From Chitinophagaceae bacterium (lineage in GTDB: Bacteria; Bacteroidota; Bacteroidia; Chitinophagales; Chitinophagaceae), in NCBI GenBank assembly GCA_947372105.1, contig CANBSH010000020.1, positions 1 to 37,844 on the forward strand: a DNA stretch of 37,844 bases, in the 5' to 3' direction. The notes under the pieces are model-generated. The model worked only from the letters and a program-made list of their open reading frames with translations, was not told the origin of the DNA and made no database searches. How positions within the stretch are numbered: position 1 is the stretch's first letter; each line of letters opens with the position of its first letter. Position numbers and translations under genes: made by a program. Of this stretch, positions 1-8,141 are shown in pieces.

Positions 1-695
1 CCTGCCACTGCTGCAGTATCAAACATTCCTTTTTCAAAGGCGCCTTGTATTTTTCCTTTATTATCTCTTAAATATCTAGTCACACCTCTTTGACCCATCA
101 AAATAGTTTCGTATTGCTTTTCTAATCCTGTCATACCTGCATAGTCACCCATTTCATAACCATCTTCCTCATGCTTCTGTAAAAAATTCACATCTACTTC
201 AGCTACATAGCCTAATACATGGGCAGCAGTATTATAAGGATAAGATCGAATACTACGTTCGGTTAAACTGAATCCGGGGAAACGATATAAATTTTCGTTG
301 AGCTGTGCGTATAATTCTGCGGAAAGAAAAGGCTCAAAGGCGCTTGCTTTTACACGCGTATTTTTTAAGATGGCTTCTAATATTCTCTTGGAGTATTCTT
401 CCTTATCAATTTTTAAAATTTGACAAAGCATCGTGGTATCAACACCTCTAGCTTCATTGGGAATGACTACTAAATCATAGCTGATAGTATTTTCGAGTAA
501 GGCTCTTTTTTTACGATCATAAATAATGCCACGATCTGGATAAATAATTTTTCTATAAATAGCGTTATTGTTCGCAGCTATCACATATTTAGAAGAGAAA
601 ATTTGAAGTCCAATTAATTGTGCAATAATAATAGCGAAGATGATGCCAATGATGATTTGAATAATACCACCTCTGTTCTGATTATACACTGACAT
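1..695 (-). CDS. mrdA: Penicillin-binding protein 2 (MrdA), N-terminal part, truncated by window edge
   Basis: This is the 5' part of a class B penicillin-binding protein, the transpeptidase that cross-links peptidoglycan during cell elongation together with RodA and MreBCD. I translated it by hand from the ATG at 695-693 (MSVYNQNRGG); about 231 codons are visible and the frame stays open to base 1. A single membrane anchor follows at residues 9-29. The PBP dimerisation domain then shows YPDRGIIYDR near residue 50, and a later YPYNTAAHVLGYVAEV stretch typical of this family. The catalytic SxxK, SxN and KTG motifs lie outside the window, so activity cannot be judged. The gene starts 3 bp after the mreD stop, so it is the fourth gene of the mre operon; rodA is expected next, off the edge. 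Confidence 0.9.
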   Translation of the reverse strand, partial: MSVYNQNRGGIIQIIIGIIFAIIIAQLIGLQIFSSKYVIAANNNAIYRKIIYPDRGIIYDRKKRALLENTISYDLVVIPNEARGVDTTMLCQILKIDKEEYSKRILEAILKNTRVKASAFEPFLSAELYAQLNENLYRFPGFSLTERSIRSYPYNTAAHVLGYVAEVDVNFLQKHEEDGYEMGDYAGMTGLEKQYETILMGQRGVTRYLRDNKGKIQGAFEKGMFDTAAVA

Positions 696-698
696 GAA

Positions 699-1220
699 TT
701 ATCTTTTTAGCTTTCTTCGATTCATAATAAGCTCCACTAAAAAAATTAATAGGATGCTCATGATGCTCGTAAGTAATACCTTTCCTAGGAAGTATGTAAA
801 GCTACCAAACTGCAACCATTCTAATAACACTAAGTAAAAATGGTGGATAAATGTAAGTGTAAAGATGTAAAAAGCATAAGGGCCCCAACCCATGGTTCCA
901 ATACTAGGCTCCTTATTTACTTCCTCGGAAGCTTCTTGTGCTAACAATAAATTCAAAATACTAGGACGGATATAAGCCATCAATCCGCATGCTGCTGCGT
1001 GAAGACCCGGTGTGTTAGAGAAAAGGTCTAATGCAAATCCTAAGATAAAACCAAGTAGGGTGATGGAAAGTCTACTGATTCCAAAAGGCAACCAAAGAAT
1101 ACACAAAAAATATAAATACGGGGTTATGAACTGGTGTATAGGAGGCACTTCATTTAAAATAACCACCTGTATGATTAAAAACAGGGCAAAACGAATACTA
1201 TTTTTTATAAAGTTATTCAT
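699..1220 (-). CDS. mreD: Rod shape-determining protein MreD-like membrane protein
   Basis: Small integral membrane protein of the elongasome that links MreC to the peptidoglycan machinery. The sequence is strongly hydrophobic with about five predicted membrane segments and no soluble domain, and its length (173 aa) fits MreD. MreD diverges fast in sequence, so position between mreC and PBP2 is the strongest evidence. I start it at the ATG at 1220-1218 (MNNFIKNS), which overlaps the mreC stop by 8 bp. A TTG 21 bases further upstream (1241) is in frame but would overlap mreC by 29 bp and adds a polar MKKTKSP tail, so it is less likely. It is translationally close to both neighbours, which suggests one transcript. 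Confidence 0.85.
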   Translation of the reverse strand: MNNFIKNSIRFALFLIIQVVILNEVPPIHQFITPYLYFLCILWLPFGISRLSITLLGFILGFALDLFSNTPGLHAAACGLMAYIRPSILNLLLAQEASEEVNKEPSIGTMGWGPYAFYIFTLTFIHHFYLVLLEWLQFGSFTYFLGKVLLTSIMSILLIFLVELIMNRRKLKR

Positions 1221-2067
1221 TGGGCTCTTTGTTTTTTTCAATGCCTAATTGCTCTGCCATTCTTTTATTCTCCACTAAGTAGATATATTCCAAATTATAA
1301 AAGTTAGTACTAGATTTTAAATTCAAGGTTAAGAAGTTGCTCGCAGGATCGGCTATGATCTGAGTGACTCTGCCTACCATTAATTGCGGCGGGAAACTCG
1401 CAGAATAAGGACTTGTGTATACTGTGTCTCCTAATTTAGGGGCAGCACTTTTTGAAATATTCTTAAGTGTTAGTATTTCAGGATCACTTCCATCCCATTC
1501 TACAGTACCTGCAACTTTATCTCTTTTTAACATCGCACTCACTTTGCTGTTACGATGTAATAAACTCATTATTTTACTGTAATTCTCGCCTACTTCCACT
1601 ACGATACCCACAATACTTCCATCAGGACTAATGGCCGCCATGTCTTTTTTAACACCCTGCAAGGATCCTCTTTCGATCGTAATATAATTTTTTTGTAGGG
1701 TGAAAGTATTGCCCACCACTTTAGCAGGTAGGTAGAAAAACTTTCTTACTTTTTCTAGACTATCTTTTCTTAAAATGATAGTGGCTAATTTTTTACTCGT
1801 GTCGTAAGGAACAAAATTTTGTTTTAGTTGATTGCGCAATTCAATATTTTCTAACACCAATTTTGCATTGGTTTCTTTTAATCTAAAAAAGTAAGACCAA
1901 TTATTATAGCGCGTATTAATTTCTCCAATCATTTGATTGGTCCAACCTCCTAAAAAAGTTTGATGTGATTTGCTAAAAGAAGACAGCATCACTAATGATA
2001 CAATTTGTAGTATCAAAAAAGTAAAAAAGGTGAAGTTCTGCCGTATGAACCCAATGATATTCTTCAA
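1213..2067 (-). CDS. mreC: Rod shape-determining protein MreC
   Basis: MreC is a bitopic protein whose periplasmic beta-rich domain binds PBP2 and organises elongation-mode wall synthesis. The 284-aa product has one N-terminal membrane segment at about residues 12-29, a coiled-coil-like stretch (roughly 60-90), then two beta-barrel subdomains with a GSLQGVKKDMAAISPDG stretch typical of MreC. The only usable start is TTG at 2067-2065: no ATG lies between it and an in-frame TAA just upstream, and the next internal Met (residue 27) would delete most of the membrane anchor. No clear Shine-Dalgarno sequence is seen. It lies 36 bp after mreB and overlaps the start of mreD, consistent with an mreBCD-mrdA operon. 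Confidence 0.93.
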   Translation of the reverse strand: MKNIIGFIRQNFTFFTFLILQIVSLVMLSSFSKSHQTFLGGWTNQMIGEINTRYNNWSYFFRLKETNAKLVLENIELRNQLKQNFVPYDTSKKLATIILRKDSLEKVRKFFYLPAKVVGNTFTLQKNYITIERGSLQGVKKDMAAISPDGSIVGIVVEVGENYSKIMSLLHRNSKVSAMLKRDKVAGTVEWDGSDPEILTLKNISKSAAPKLGDTVYTSPYSASFPPQLMVGRVTQIIADPASNFLTLNLKSSTNFYNLEYIYLVENKRMAEQLGIEKNKEPNE

Positions 2068-2103
2068 AGGAGATCGACTTTTAGCGGTTTAAGAAATAAT
2101 TTA

Positions 2104-3129
2104 TTATCTCATGATGAAAGGAAAACGTTGATAATTCTTCAACGCAATACCCGTTCCTCTTACCACACTCTTAAGTGGATCTTCAGCAATGTGCACAGGT
2201 AATTTAATTTTAGCACTTAAACGTTTGTCTAATCCACGAAGTAAAGATCCACCACCTGTTAAGTATAATCCACGACGATAAATATCTGCGGCTAACTCAG
2301 GAGGCGTTGTCTCTAAGGCTTTTAGAATCGCTTCTTCAATTTTGAAAATGCTTTTATCTAAAGCTTCTGCTACTTCTTGATACGTCACCATAATTTGTTT
2401 TGGAATGCCTGTCACCAAGTCACGTCCATTCACTGGCATATCATCTGGTGGATTATCTAAATCCTTAATAGCAGCGCCTACATGAATTTTAATTTGTTCT
2501 GCAGTACGCTCTCCAATTAATAAACTATGATAACGTCTTAAAGATTCCATAATGTCTGCAGTAAATTCATCTCCTGCAATACGAATACTTTGATCACACA
2601 CAATTCCTGCTAAAGCAATGACTGTAATACCAGTAGTACCACCACCAATATCAATGATCATATTTCCAACAGGTTCCTCCACATCAATACCAATACCTAA
2701 AGCCGCAGCCATAGGTTCGTGAATCATATATACTTCTTTAGCACCTGCTTGTTCTGCACTATCACGTACTGCTCTTTTTTCAACTTCAGTAATAGAAGAA
2801 GGAATACAAATAACCATTCTCCAACTAGGAGGGAATAAAGGTTTTTTTGGATAGATCATTTTCATCAACTCGCGAATCATTAATTCTGCAGCATTAAAGT
2901 CGGCAATAACACCATCTTTTAAAGGACGCACTGTTTTAATACTCTCATGCGTTTTTTCATGCATCAACAAAGCTTTTTTACCTACACCCAACACTTCCTT
3001 CATGTTGTTCCTGTTTAATGCAATAATGGAAGGTTCATTCACTACGACTTCATCATTGTGAATAATAAGGGTGTTTGCGGTACCTAAGTCCATCGCAATT
3101 TCCTGTGTAAAAAAGTTAAATAATCCCAT
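2104..3129 (-). CDS. mreB: Rod shape-determining actin homologue MreB
   Basis: MreB is the bacterial actin that forms membrane-bound filaments guiding lateral wall synthesis. The 341-aa product has the actin-fold nucleotide-binding elements in order: DLGTANT at residues 14-20 (phosphate 1), IHEPMAAALG at 136-145, DIGGGTTG at 160-167 (phosphate 2), and a C-terminal LTGGGSLLRGLDKR adenosine motif. A hydrophobic start, MGLFNFF, could act as a membrane-binding segment. Start is ATG at 3129-3127. It is the first gene of the mreBCD-PBP2 operon; a -33/-7 pair lies 38-68 bp upstream. Length and motifs are normal for the family. Confidence 0.97.
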   Translation of the reverse strand: MGLFNFFTQEIAMDLGTANTLIIHNDEVVVNEPSIIALNRNNMKEVLGVGKKALLMHEKTHESIKTVRPLKDGVIADFNAAELMIRELMKMIYPKKPLFPPSWRMVICIPSSITEVEKRAVRDSAEQAGAKEVYMIHEPMAAALGIGIDVEEPVGNMIIDIGGGTTGITVIALAGIVCDQSIRIAGDEFTADIMESLRRYHSLLIGERTAEQIKIHVGAAIKDLDNPPDDMPVNGRDLVTGIPKQIMVTYQEVAEALDKSIFKIEEAILKALETTPPELAADIYRRGLYLTGGGSLLRGLDKRLSAKIKLPVHIAEDPLKSVVRGTGIALKNYQRFPFIMR

Positions 3130-3166
3130 TGTAAATCAGTGTTTGAATAATGTCCGTTGAATGTAG

Positions 3167-3197
3167 CAAAATTCCACTAAAATTATCGAACTACAAA
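3167..3197 (-). promoter_or_regulatory. Predicted promoter of the mreB operon
   Basis: On the minus strand TTTG (3197-3194) is followed after 19 bp by GAATTTTG (3174-3167), a 7 of 8 match to the Bacteroidota -7 consensus TAnnTTTG. The spacing fits the known -33/-7 layout. It would give a leader of about 34 nt before the mreB ATG. Prediction only. Confidence 0.4.
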
Positions 3198-3238
3198 GCT
3201 TTTTACAAATGATTCAAAAAGTTTTTTTGGGAAAAAAC

Positions 3239-4522
3239 TTACGCAAATTCGTAACCAATATCTTTTCGGAAATACTTGTCGGTAAATTGGATGAGATCGC
3301 AACCTTTTTGAGCAGTATTCACTGCTGATTGCAAATCATTTCCAGCGGCGGTAACGGTAATCACACGACCGCCTTGAGTAACAATCTCATCGTTCTGAAA
3401 TCCAGTTCCAGCTTGAAATACAAGGGTTTGAGGTAATGCTTGCGCTTCTTGAATTCCAGTTATGGCATATCCTTTTTTATACTCCCCAGGATACCCGCCA
3501 CTCACTGTCATCACCGTTGCAAAGGAGGCAGTATGATATTCAATATTTACATCTTCTAAGGTGCCATTGTCTGCGGCAGCTAATAAACTCACTAAATCGG
3601 TTTGCAAACGAGGTAAAATCACTTCCGTTTCAGGGTCACCTAATCGACAATTGTATTCGATCACATAAGGAGTTCCATTTTGATTCATTAAACCAAAAAA
3701 TACAAATCCTTTATACACCAATCCCTCTTTTGCAATTCCTTCAATGGTAGGCTGAATAATGGTTTTTTCCACCTTTTGCATAAAAGCATCATCCATAAAA
3801 GGAACAGGAGTGACACAACCCATTCCGCCTGTGTTTAAGCCCTGATCGCCTTCTCCTATGCGTTTATAATCCTTGGCATGGCCAATAATTTGGTAGTTTT
3901 TGCCATCAGTAAGGGCAAAAACACTTACTTCAATACCTGTTAAAAACTGCTCTACCACTACTTTAGCGCTGGCTTCTCCAAATTGCTTTTGCAAAATCAT
4001 CTCATCAAAACTTTCCAATGCTTCTTGCGTTGTTTGAGCAATAATGACTCCTTTTCCGGCAGCTAAACCATCTGCTTTTAAAACAATAGGTAAACTATGT
4101 TGACGAAGATATTGAACCCCTTCCTCATAGTTATCTGCAGTAAATTCGGCATAAGAGGCAGTGGGGATTTGATGCCTTTGCATGAAATGTTTACTAAAGG
4201 CTTTGCTTCCTTCTAATTGTGCCGCTTGCGCACTGGGTCCAATGACATTAATATGTTGAGTAAGGGGGTTATTTGCAAAAAAATCAAAAATGCCTTTAAC
4301 CAAGGGATCTTCCGGGCCTACTACAATCATTCCAATTTGATGTTCTAAAACTGCTTTTTGTAATCCCTCAAAATCCGTGGTTGCAATAGGCAAATTGGTG
4401 CCAATGCTTGCTGTACCTGGATTGCCAGGTGCAATAAATAATTGGTCGCATTGATGACTTTTAGCCATTTTCCAAGCTAAAGCATGTTCTCTCCCCCCAG
4501 ATCCTATAATTAAAATATTCAT
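3239..4522 (-). CDS. purD: Phosphoribosylamine--glycine ligase (GAR synthetase)
   Basis: PurD joins phosphoribosylamine and glycine with ATP, the second step of purine synthesis, in the cytoplasm. The 427-aa product starts with the typical NILIIGSGGREHALAWK N-domain, followed by an ATP-grasp core with LPIVLKADGLAAGKGVI near residues 145-160 and NTGGMGCVTPVP near 231-242. The metal-binding YNCRLGDPETE motif is near 291-301. Length is normal. Start is ATG at 4522. It stands alone: mreB is 109 bp downstream with its own promoter, and the peptide transporter is divergent. Just after the stop there is only an A/T hairpin with a CCC loop, a weak terminator at best. A TACTTTCG at 4548-4541 on the minus strand is a possible -7 element. 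Confidence 0.97.
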   Translation of the reverse strand: MNILIIGSGGREHALAWKMAKSHQCDQLFIAPGNPGTASIGTNLPIATTDFEGLQKAVLEHQIGMIVVGPEDPLVKGIFDFFANNPLTQHINVIGPSAQAAQLEGSKAFSKHFMQRHQIPTASYAEFTADNYEEGVQYLRQHSLPIVLKADGLAAGKGVIIAQTTQEALESFDEMILQKQFGEASAKVVVEQFLTGIEVSVFALTDGKNYQIIGHAKDYKRIGEGDQGLNTGGMGCVTPVPFMDDAFMQKVEKTIIQPTIEGIAKEGLVYKGFVFFGLMNQNGTPYVIEYNCRLGDPETEVILPRLQTDLVSLLAAADNGTLEDVNIEYHTASFATVMTVSGGYPGEYKKGYAITGIQEAQALPQTLVFQAGTGFQNDEIVTQGGRVITVTAAGNDLQSAVNTAQKGCDLIQFTDKYFRKDIGYEFA

Positions 4523-4601
4523 ATTTGATGGATTGCAGCACGAAAGTAAAAATTATTGAAGGGATTTTATTAATTTGAGTCAATTAAATAACAAATTGAT
4601 T

Positions 4602-6098
4602 ATGTCATCTACTACTCAAAAACACCCCAAAGGTCTATATGTATTGTTTGCTACAGAAATGTGGGAGCGTTTTAACTATTATGGAATGCGCGCCATCTTG
4701 GTTTTATTCTTAACCAAAGCACTATTATTAGATAAGGTTTTTGCCTCTCAATTATATGGGAGTTATACAGGGTTGATCTATTTAACACCTTTATTAGGCG
4801 GATATATCGCAGATAGATACTGGGGAAATAACCGATCCATTATAGCAGGAGGTTTGGTGATGGCTATTGGTGAATTTGTATTGTTTTTCTGCGGTCATTT
4901 TTATGAGAATGCAGCAATTGCCACACCTTTATTTTATACAGGCTTGGGTTGTATGATTGCAGGGAATGGTTTTTTCAAACCTAATATTTCAAGTTTAGTA
5001 GGTCAGTTATATCCTAAAGGAGACAAAAGAATAGATGCGGCGTATACCATTTTTTATATGGGTATTAATACGGGTGGTGCTTTAGGTCCTTTTGTATGTG
5101 GATTGGTAGGAGAAACTGGAAGATCTGGAGATTTTAAATGGGCATTTTTTGCAGGCGGAGTAGCGATGTTGATTAGCGTGTTAACGCAAATGCTTTTTCA
5201 GAAAAAATATTTGAAAGATCCAGAAGGTAATGCTTTGGGAGAAGCGCCAGCAAATGCTCCTAAATGGTTTCAGAAATTACCAGTCATGGTTGGATTTTTA
5301 TTTTTATTATCCTTGGTCACTATTGCTTTAGTATATATTGATGTCAAAGTAGTGAGCTATTTATTTTATTTATTATTAGGCTGTATTACATTAATTGCCT
5401 TTATTGTTTTCTCGGACAAAACTTTAAATAGTATTGAGAAACAAAAAATATTAGTCATATTCGTTGTCTCCTTTTTTGTTATTTTCTTTTGGAGTGCTTT
5501 TGAACAAGCAGGGGCCAGCTTAACCTTTTTTGCAGAAGAACAAACCAATCGAAATTTAGGTTGGTTCACTGTTCCAGCAAGCTTCTTCCAATCATTGAAT
5601 TCCATTTTTGTAGTGGGCTTTGCTCCCGTATTTGCTTGGTTGTGGATCAAATTAGGAAAGTATGAACCTTCTTCTCCTTATAAAATGGCAGCAGGTTTAA
5701 TGTTGTTAGCATTGGGTTATTTTTGGATTGCTACAGGAGTGAATGGAGTAGGAGCAGGCATTAAAGTAAGTATGATTTGGTTGATAGGAATGTATATGAT
5801 GCACACTTTTGGTGAGTTATGTTTATCACCTATTGGATTGTCATTAGTGAATAAATTAGCCCCCGTTAAATTTGGTTCTTTGTTAATGGCAGTATGGTTT
5901 ACAGCTAATGCGTTTGCCAATAAATTAGCAGGTGTATTTAGTGCCTTGTATCCAGAGAACGGAAAAACAACTTCATTTTTGGGATATCAAATTTCAAACT
6001 TGCACGAGTTCTTCATGTTCTTTGTGATGATGGCAGGAACGGCATCTATTATTTTATTCTTCTTGTCTCGTAAGCTTCAAAAATTAATGAATAGCTAA
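4602..6098 (+). CDS. POT-family proton-dependent oligopeptide transporter
   Basis: Proton-coupled uptake of di- and tripeptides across the inner membrane (PTR2/POT branch of the major facilitator superfamily). The 498-aa product has the hallmark ExxERFxYYG motif (EMWERFNYYG, residues 19-28), the second POT motif around GGYIADRYWG, and about 14 membrane segments. I use ATG 4602 (MSSTTQKHPKG). The longer in-frame TTG at 4575 lies inside a TAATTTG sequence that looks like a -7 promoter element, so it is probably not translated. The gene converges on acs with only 18 bp between the stops. A 7-bp stem AATGAAT/ATTCATT (6086-6115) followed by T residues is a weak terminator candidate. The M19 dipeptidase at 19474-20631 could act on related substrates, but they are not linked. 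Confidence 0.94.
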   Translation: MSSTTQKHPKGLYVLFATEMWERFNYYGMRAILVLFLTKALLLDKVFASQLYGSYTGLIYLTPLLGGYIADRYWGNNRSIIAGGLVMAIGEFVLFFCGHFYENAAIATPLFYTGLGCMIAGNGFFKPNISSLVGQLYPKGDKRIDAAYTIFYMGINTGGALGPFVCGLVGETGRSGDFKWAFFAGGVAMLISVLTQMLFQKKYLKDPEGNALGEAPANAPKWFQKLPVMVGFLFLLSLVTIALVYIDVKVVSYLFYLLLGCITLIAFIVFSDKTLNSIEKQKILVIFVVSFFVIFFWSAFEQAGASLTFFAEEQTNRNLGWFTVPASFFQSLNSIFVVGFAPVFAWLWIKLGKYEPSSPYKMAAGLMLLALGYFWIATGVNGVGAGIKVSMIWLIGMYMMHTFGELCLSPIGLSLVNKLAPVKFGSLLMAVWFTANAFANKLAGVFSALYPENGKTTSFLGYQISNLHEFFMFFVMMAGTASIILFFLSRKLQKLMNS

Positions 6099-6116
6099 AC
6101 TAGTTACCATTCATTT

Positions 6117-8054
6117 TTAAATGGCTCCTTTCACAATGTCATCTACAACAGAAGGATCGAGTAGTGTGGAAGTGTCTCCTATGCTTTTTATTTCGCCCTC
6201 TGCAATTTTGCGTAAAATGCGTCGCATAATTTTACCCGATCTTGTTTTAGGTAAGCCAGCTACAAATTGAATTTTATCAGGCTTCGCAATCGCGCCAATA
6301 ATTCTAGTGACTGTTTGTAAAATATCTTTACGTACTAAATCGCTTGTGCCATGCGTGTCTTGACCATGTGAGCCAGTATATATTACAAAAGCATAAATAC
6401 CTTGTCCTTTAATATCATGCGGATACCCTACGACTGCACTTTCTACTACGCCTGAGTGCATATTAATCGCGTTTTCTACTTCGGCAGTTCCAATGCGATG
6501 ACCACTTACATTTAATACATCGTCTACACGACCCGTAATACGAAATTGACCTTCACTATTTTTTAAAGCGCCATCTCCTGTGAAATATAAATTGTCATAG
6601 GTCACAAAATAATTAGTGCGACATCTTTCATGATCACCGTAGGTGGTTCTTAAAGTAGCAGGCCAAGGTTGTGTGATACATAAATTACCACGCATCAAAC
6701 CCTCTTCCATTTCAGTGACTTCATTTCCTTTATCATCTACTAAAATAGGAGCCACTCCTGGCATAGGATAGGTGGCCCATCCGGGTTTGCCGGGTGTAAT
6801 ACCAGCCATATTAGAAATCATAATGCCACCTGTTTCGGTTTGCCACCAAGTGTCAACGATGGGACATTTTTTATGACCAATATGTTCATCATACCAATGC
6901 CATGCTTCTTCATTAATAGGTTCTCCTACAGTGCCTAATATTTTTAAGCTACTTAAGTCATGCCCTTGAATAGGTCCCAATCCAAATCCCATTAAGGATC
7001 TAATTGCAGTAGGGGCAGTGTATAAAACGTTTACTTTAAACTTGTCAATGATGCTCCAAAAACGCCCTGCATCAGGAAAGGTAGGAATACCTTCAAACAT
7101 TAATGAGGTACCCCCTGCACTCAATGGTCCATATACAATATAACTATGACCTGTAATCCAACCTACATCTGCTGTACAAAAAAAGATGTCATGGAGTTGA
7201 TATTGAAACACATTTACAAAAGTGTAGTGAGTGTAAATCATATACCCTGCAGTACTATGTACAACGCCCTTTGGTTTTCCTGTGGAACCGGATGTATATA
7301 AAATAAACAAAGGATCTTCTGCATCCATTTCAGCAGCTTCTACAAAATGAATTCCTTGAGCATCAACTTTTTTAATTTCATCTTCCCACCAAACATCTCT
7401 TCCTTCAATCATAGAAACTGCTGTGCGTGTTCGCGTACATACAATCACACGATGAATGGTTTTATTTCCAATTAGTGCATCATCAATTACTGCTTTTAAG
7501 GGAATGTCTTTAGCGCCTCTAAATGCGCCATCGCAAGTAATAATAAAAGTGGCTTGTGCATCTTCTAAGCGATCTGCAATACTTTGTGCAGAGAAACCTC
7601 CAAAAATTACACTGTGAATTGCGCCAATACGGGCGCAAGCTAATACGGCAATTGCTAATTCGGGAATCATCCCCATGTAAATGCAAACTCGATCTCCTTT
7701 TTTGACACCATTATTAATAAGCACTTGCGCAAACTGACAAACTTTATGATGTAACTGTTTATAGGTGATAGTGCGATGTTGTTCTTCGGGGTTATTAGGT
7801 TCCCAAATAATAGCAGGCGTATCTCCCATGGTATTCAAATGACGATCTAAACAGTTTTCGGTAATGTTTAATTTTCCGCCTTGAAACCATTTAATGGAAG
7901 GCTCTTTAAAATTCCATTCTAAAACTTTATCCCATTTTTTTCTCCAAAAAAAGTGTTCTGCAATCTCTCCCCAAAATTTTTCAGGGTTTTCGATACTATT
8001 TTTATAAGCTTCATGATAAGCTTCAAGGTTTTTAATTTGGTATGGATAAGACAT
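6117..8054 (-). CDS. acs: Acetate--CoA ligase (acetyl-CoA synthetase)
   Basis: Activates acetate to acetyl-CoA through acetyl-AMP in the cytoplasm. The 645-aa product matches the usual length of about 650. Visible motifs are the P-loop-like YTSGSTGKPKG (residues 253-263), DTWWQTETGG in the middle, YFTGDGA, and the C-terminal PKTRSGKIMRRILR, where the conserved lysine (residue 608) is the site known to be acetylated in other Acs proteins. Start is ATG at 8054. It is divergent from an MHS-type transporter (87 bp between starts), suggesting shared control and possibly import of a short-chain acid. A perfect TAAATTTG -7 element lies on the minus strand at 8086-8079. Confidence 0.97.
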   Translation of the reverse strand: MSYPYQIKNLEAYHEAYKNSIENPEKFWGEIAEHFFWRKKWDKVLEWNFKEPSIKWFQGGKLNITENCLDRHLNTMGDTPAIIWEPNNPEEQHRTITYKQLHHKVCQFAQVLINNGVKKGDRVCIYMGMIPELAIAVLACARIGAIHSVIFGGFSAQSIADRLEDAQATFIITCDGAFRGAKDIPLKAVIDDALIGNKTIHRVIVCTRTRTAVSMIEGRDVWWEDEIKKVDAQGIHFVEAAEMDAEDPLFILYTSGSTGKPKGVVHSTAGYMIYTHYTFVNVFQYQLHDIFFCTADVGWITGHSYIVYGPLSAGGTSLMFEGIPTFPDAGRFWSIIDKFKVNVLYTAPTAIRSLMGFGLGPIQGHDLSSLKILGTVGEPINEEAWHWYDEHIGHKKCPIVDTWWQTETGGIMISNMAGITPGKPGWATYPMPGVAPILVDDKGNEVTEMEEGLMRGNLCITQPWPATLRTTYGDHERCRTNYFVTYDNLYFTGDGALKNSEGQFRITGRVDDVLNVSGHRIGTAEVENAINMHSGVVESAVVGYPHDIKGQGIYAFVIYTGSHGQDTHGTSDLVRKDILQTVTRIIGAIAKPDKIQFVAGLPKTRSGKIMRRILRKIAEGEIKSIGDTSTLLDPSVVDDIVKGAI

Positions 8055-8078
8055 AAGGAATCGTTAAATAGTGGTACT

Positions 8079-8086
8079 CAAATTTA
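8079..8086 (-). promoter_or_regulatory. Predicted -7 promoter element of acs
   Basis: Perfect TAAATTTG on the minus strand (consensus TAnnTTTG), about 24 bp before the acs ATG, giving a leader near 20 nt. No clear TTG at the -33 position was found, so this is a partial promoter match. Confidence 0.4.
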
Positions 8087-8141
8087 CATTTTTTCAGTTT
8101 AAATATTTAACTTGAATATTCACTTGAAAACATTTTAAAAT

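Noticed and set aside
1012..1248. Open frame of 78 codons on the plus strand within mreD
   Set aside because: It lies antisense to mreD and the end of mreC, shows no motif, and its sequence is explained by the real genes on the other strand.
3436..3750. Open frame of 104 codons on the plus strand inside purD
   Set aside because: Complete overlap with a well-supported purD gene and no recognisable protein features.
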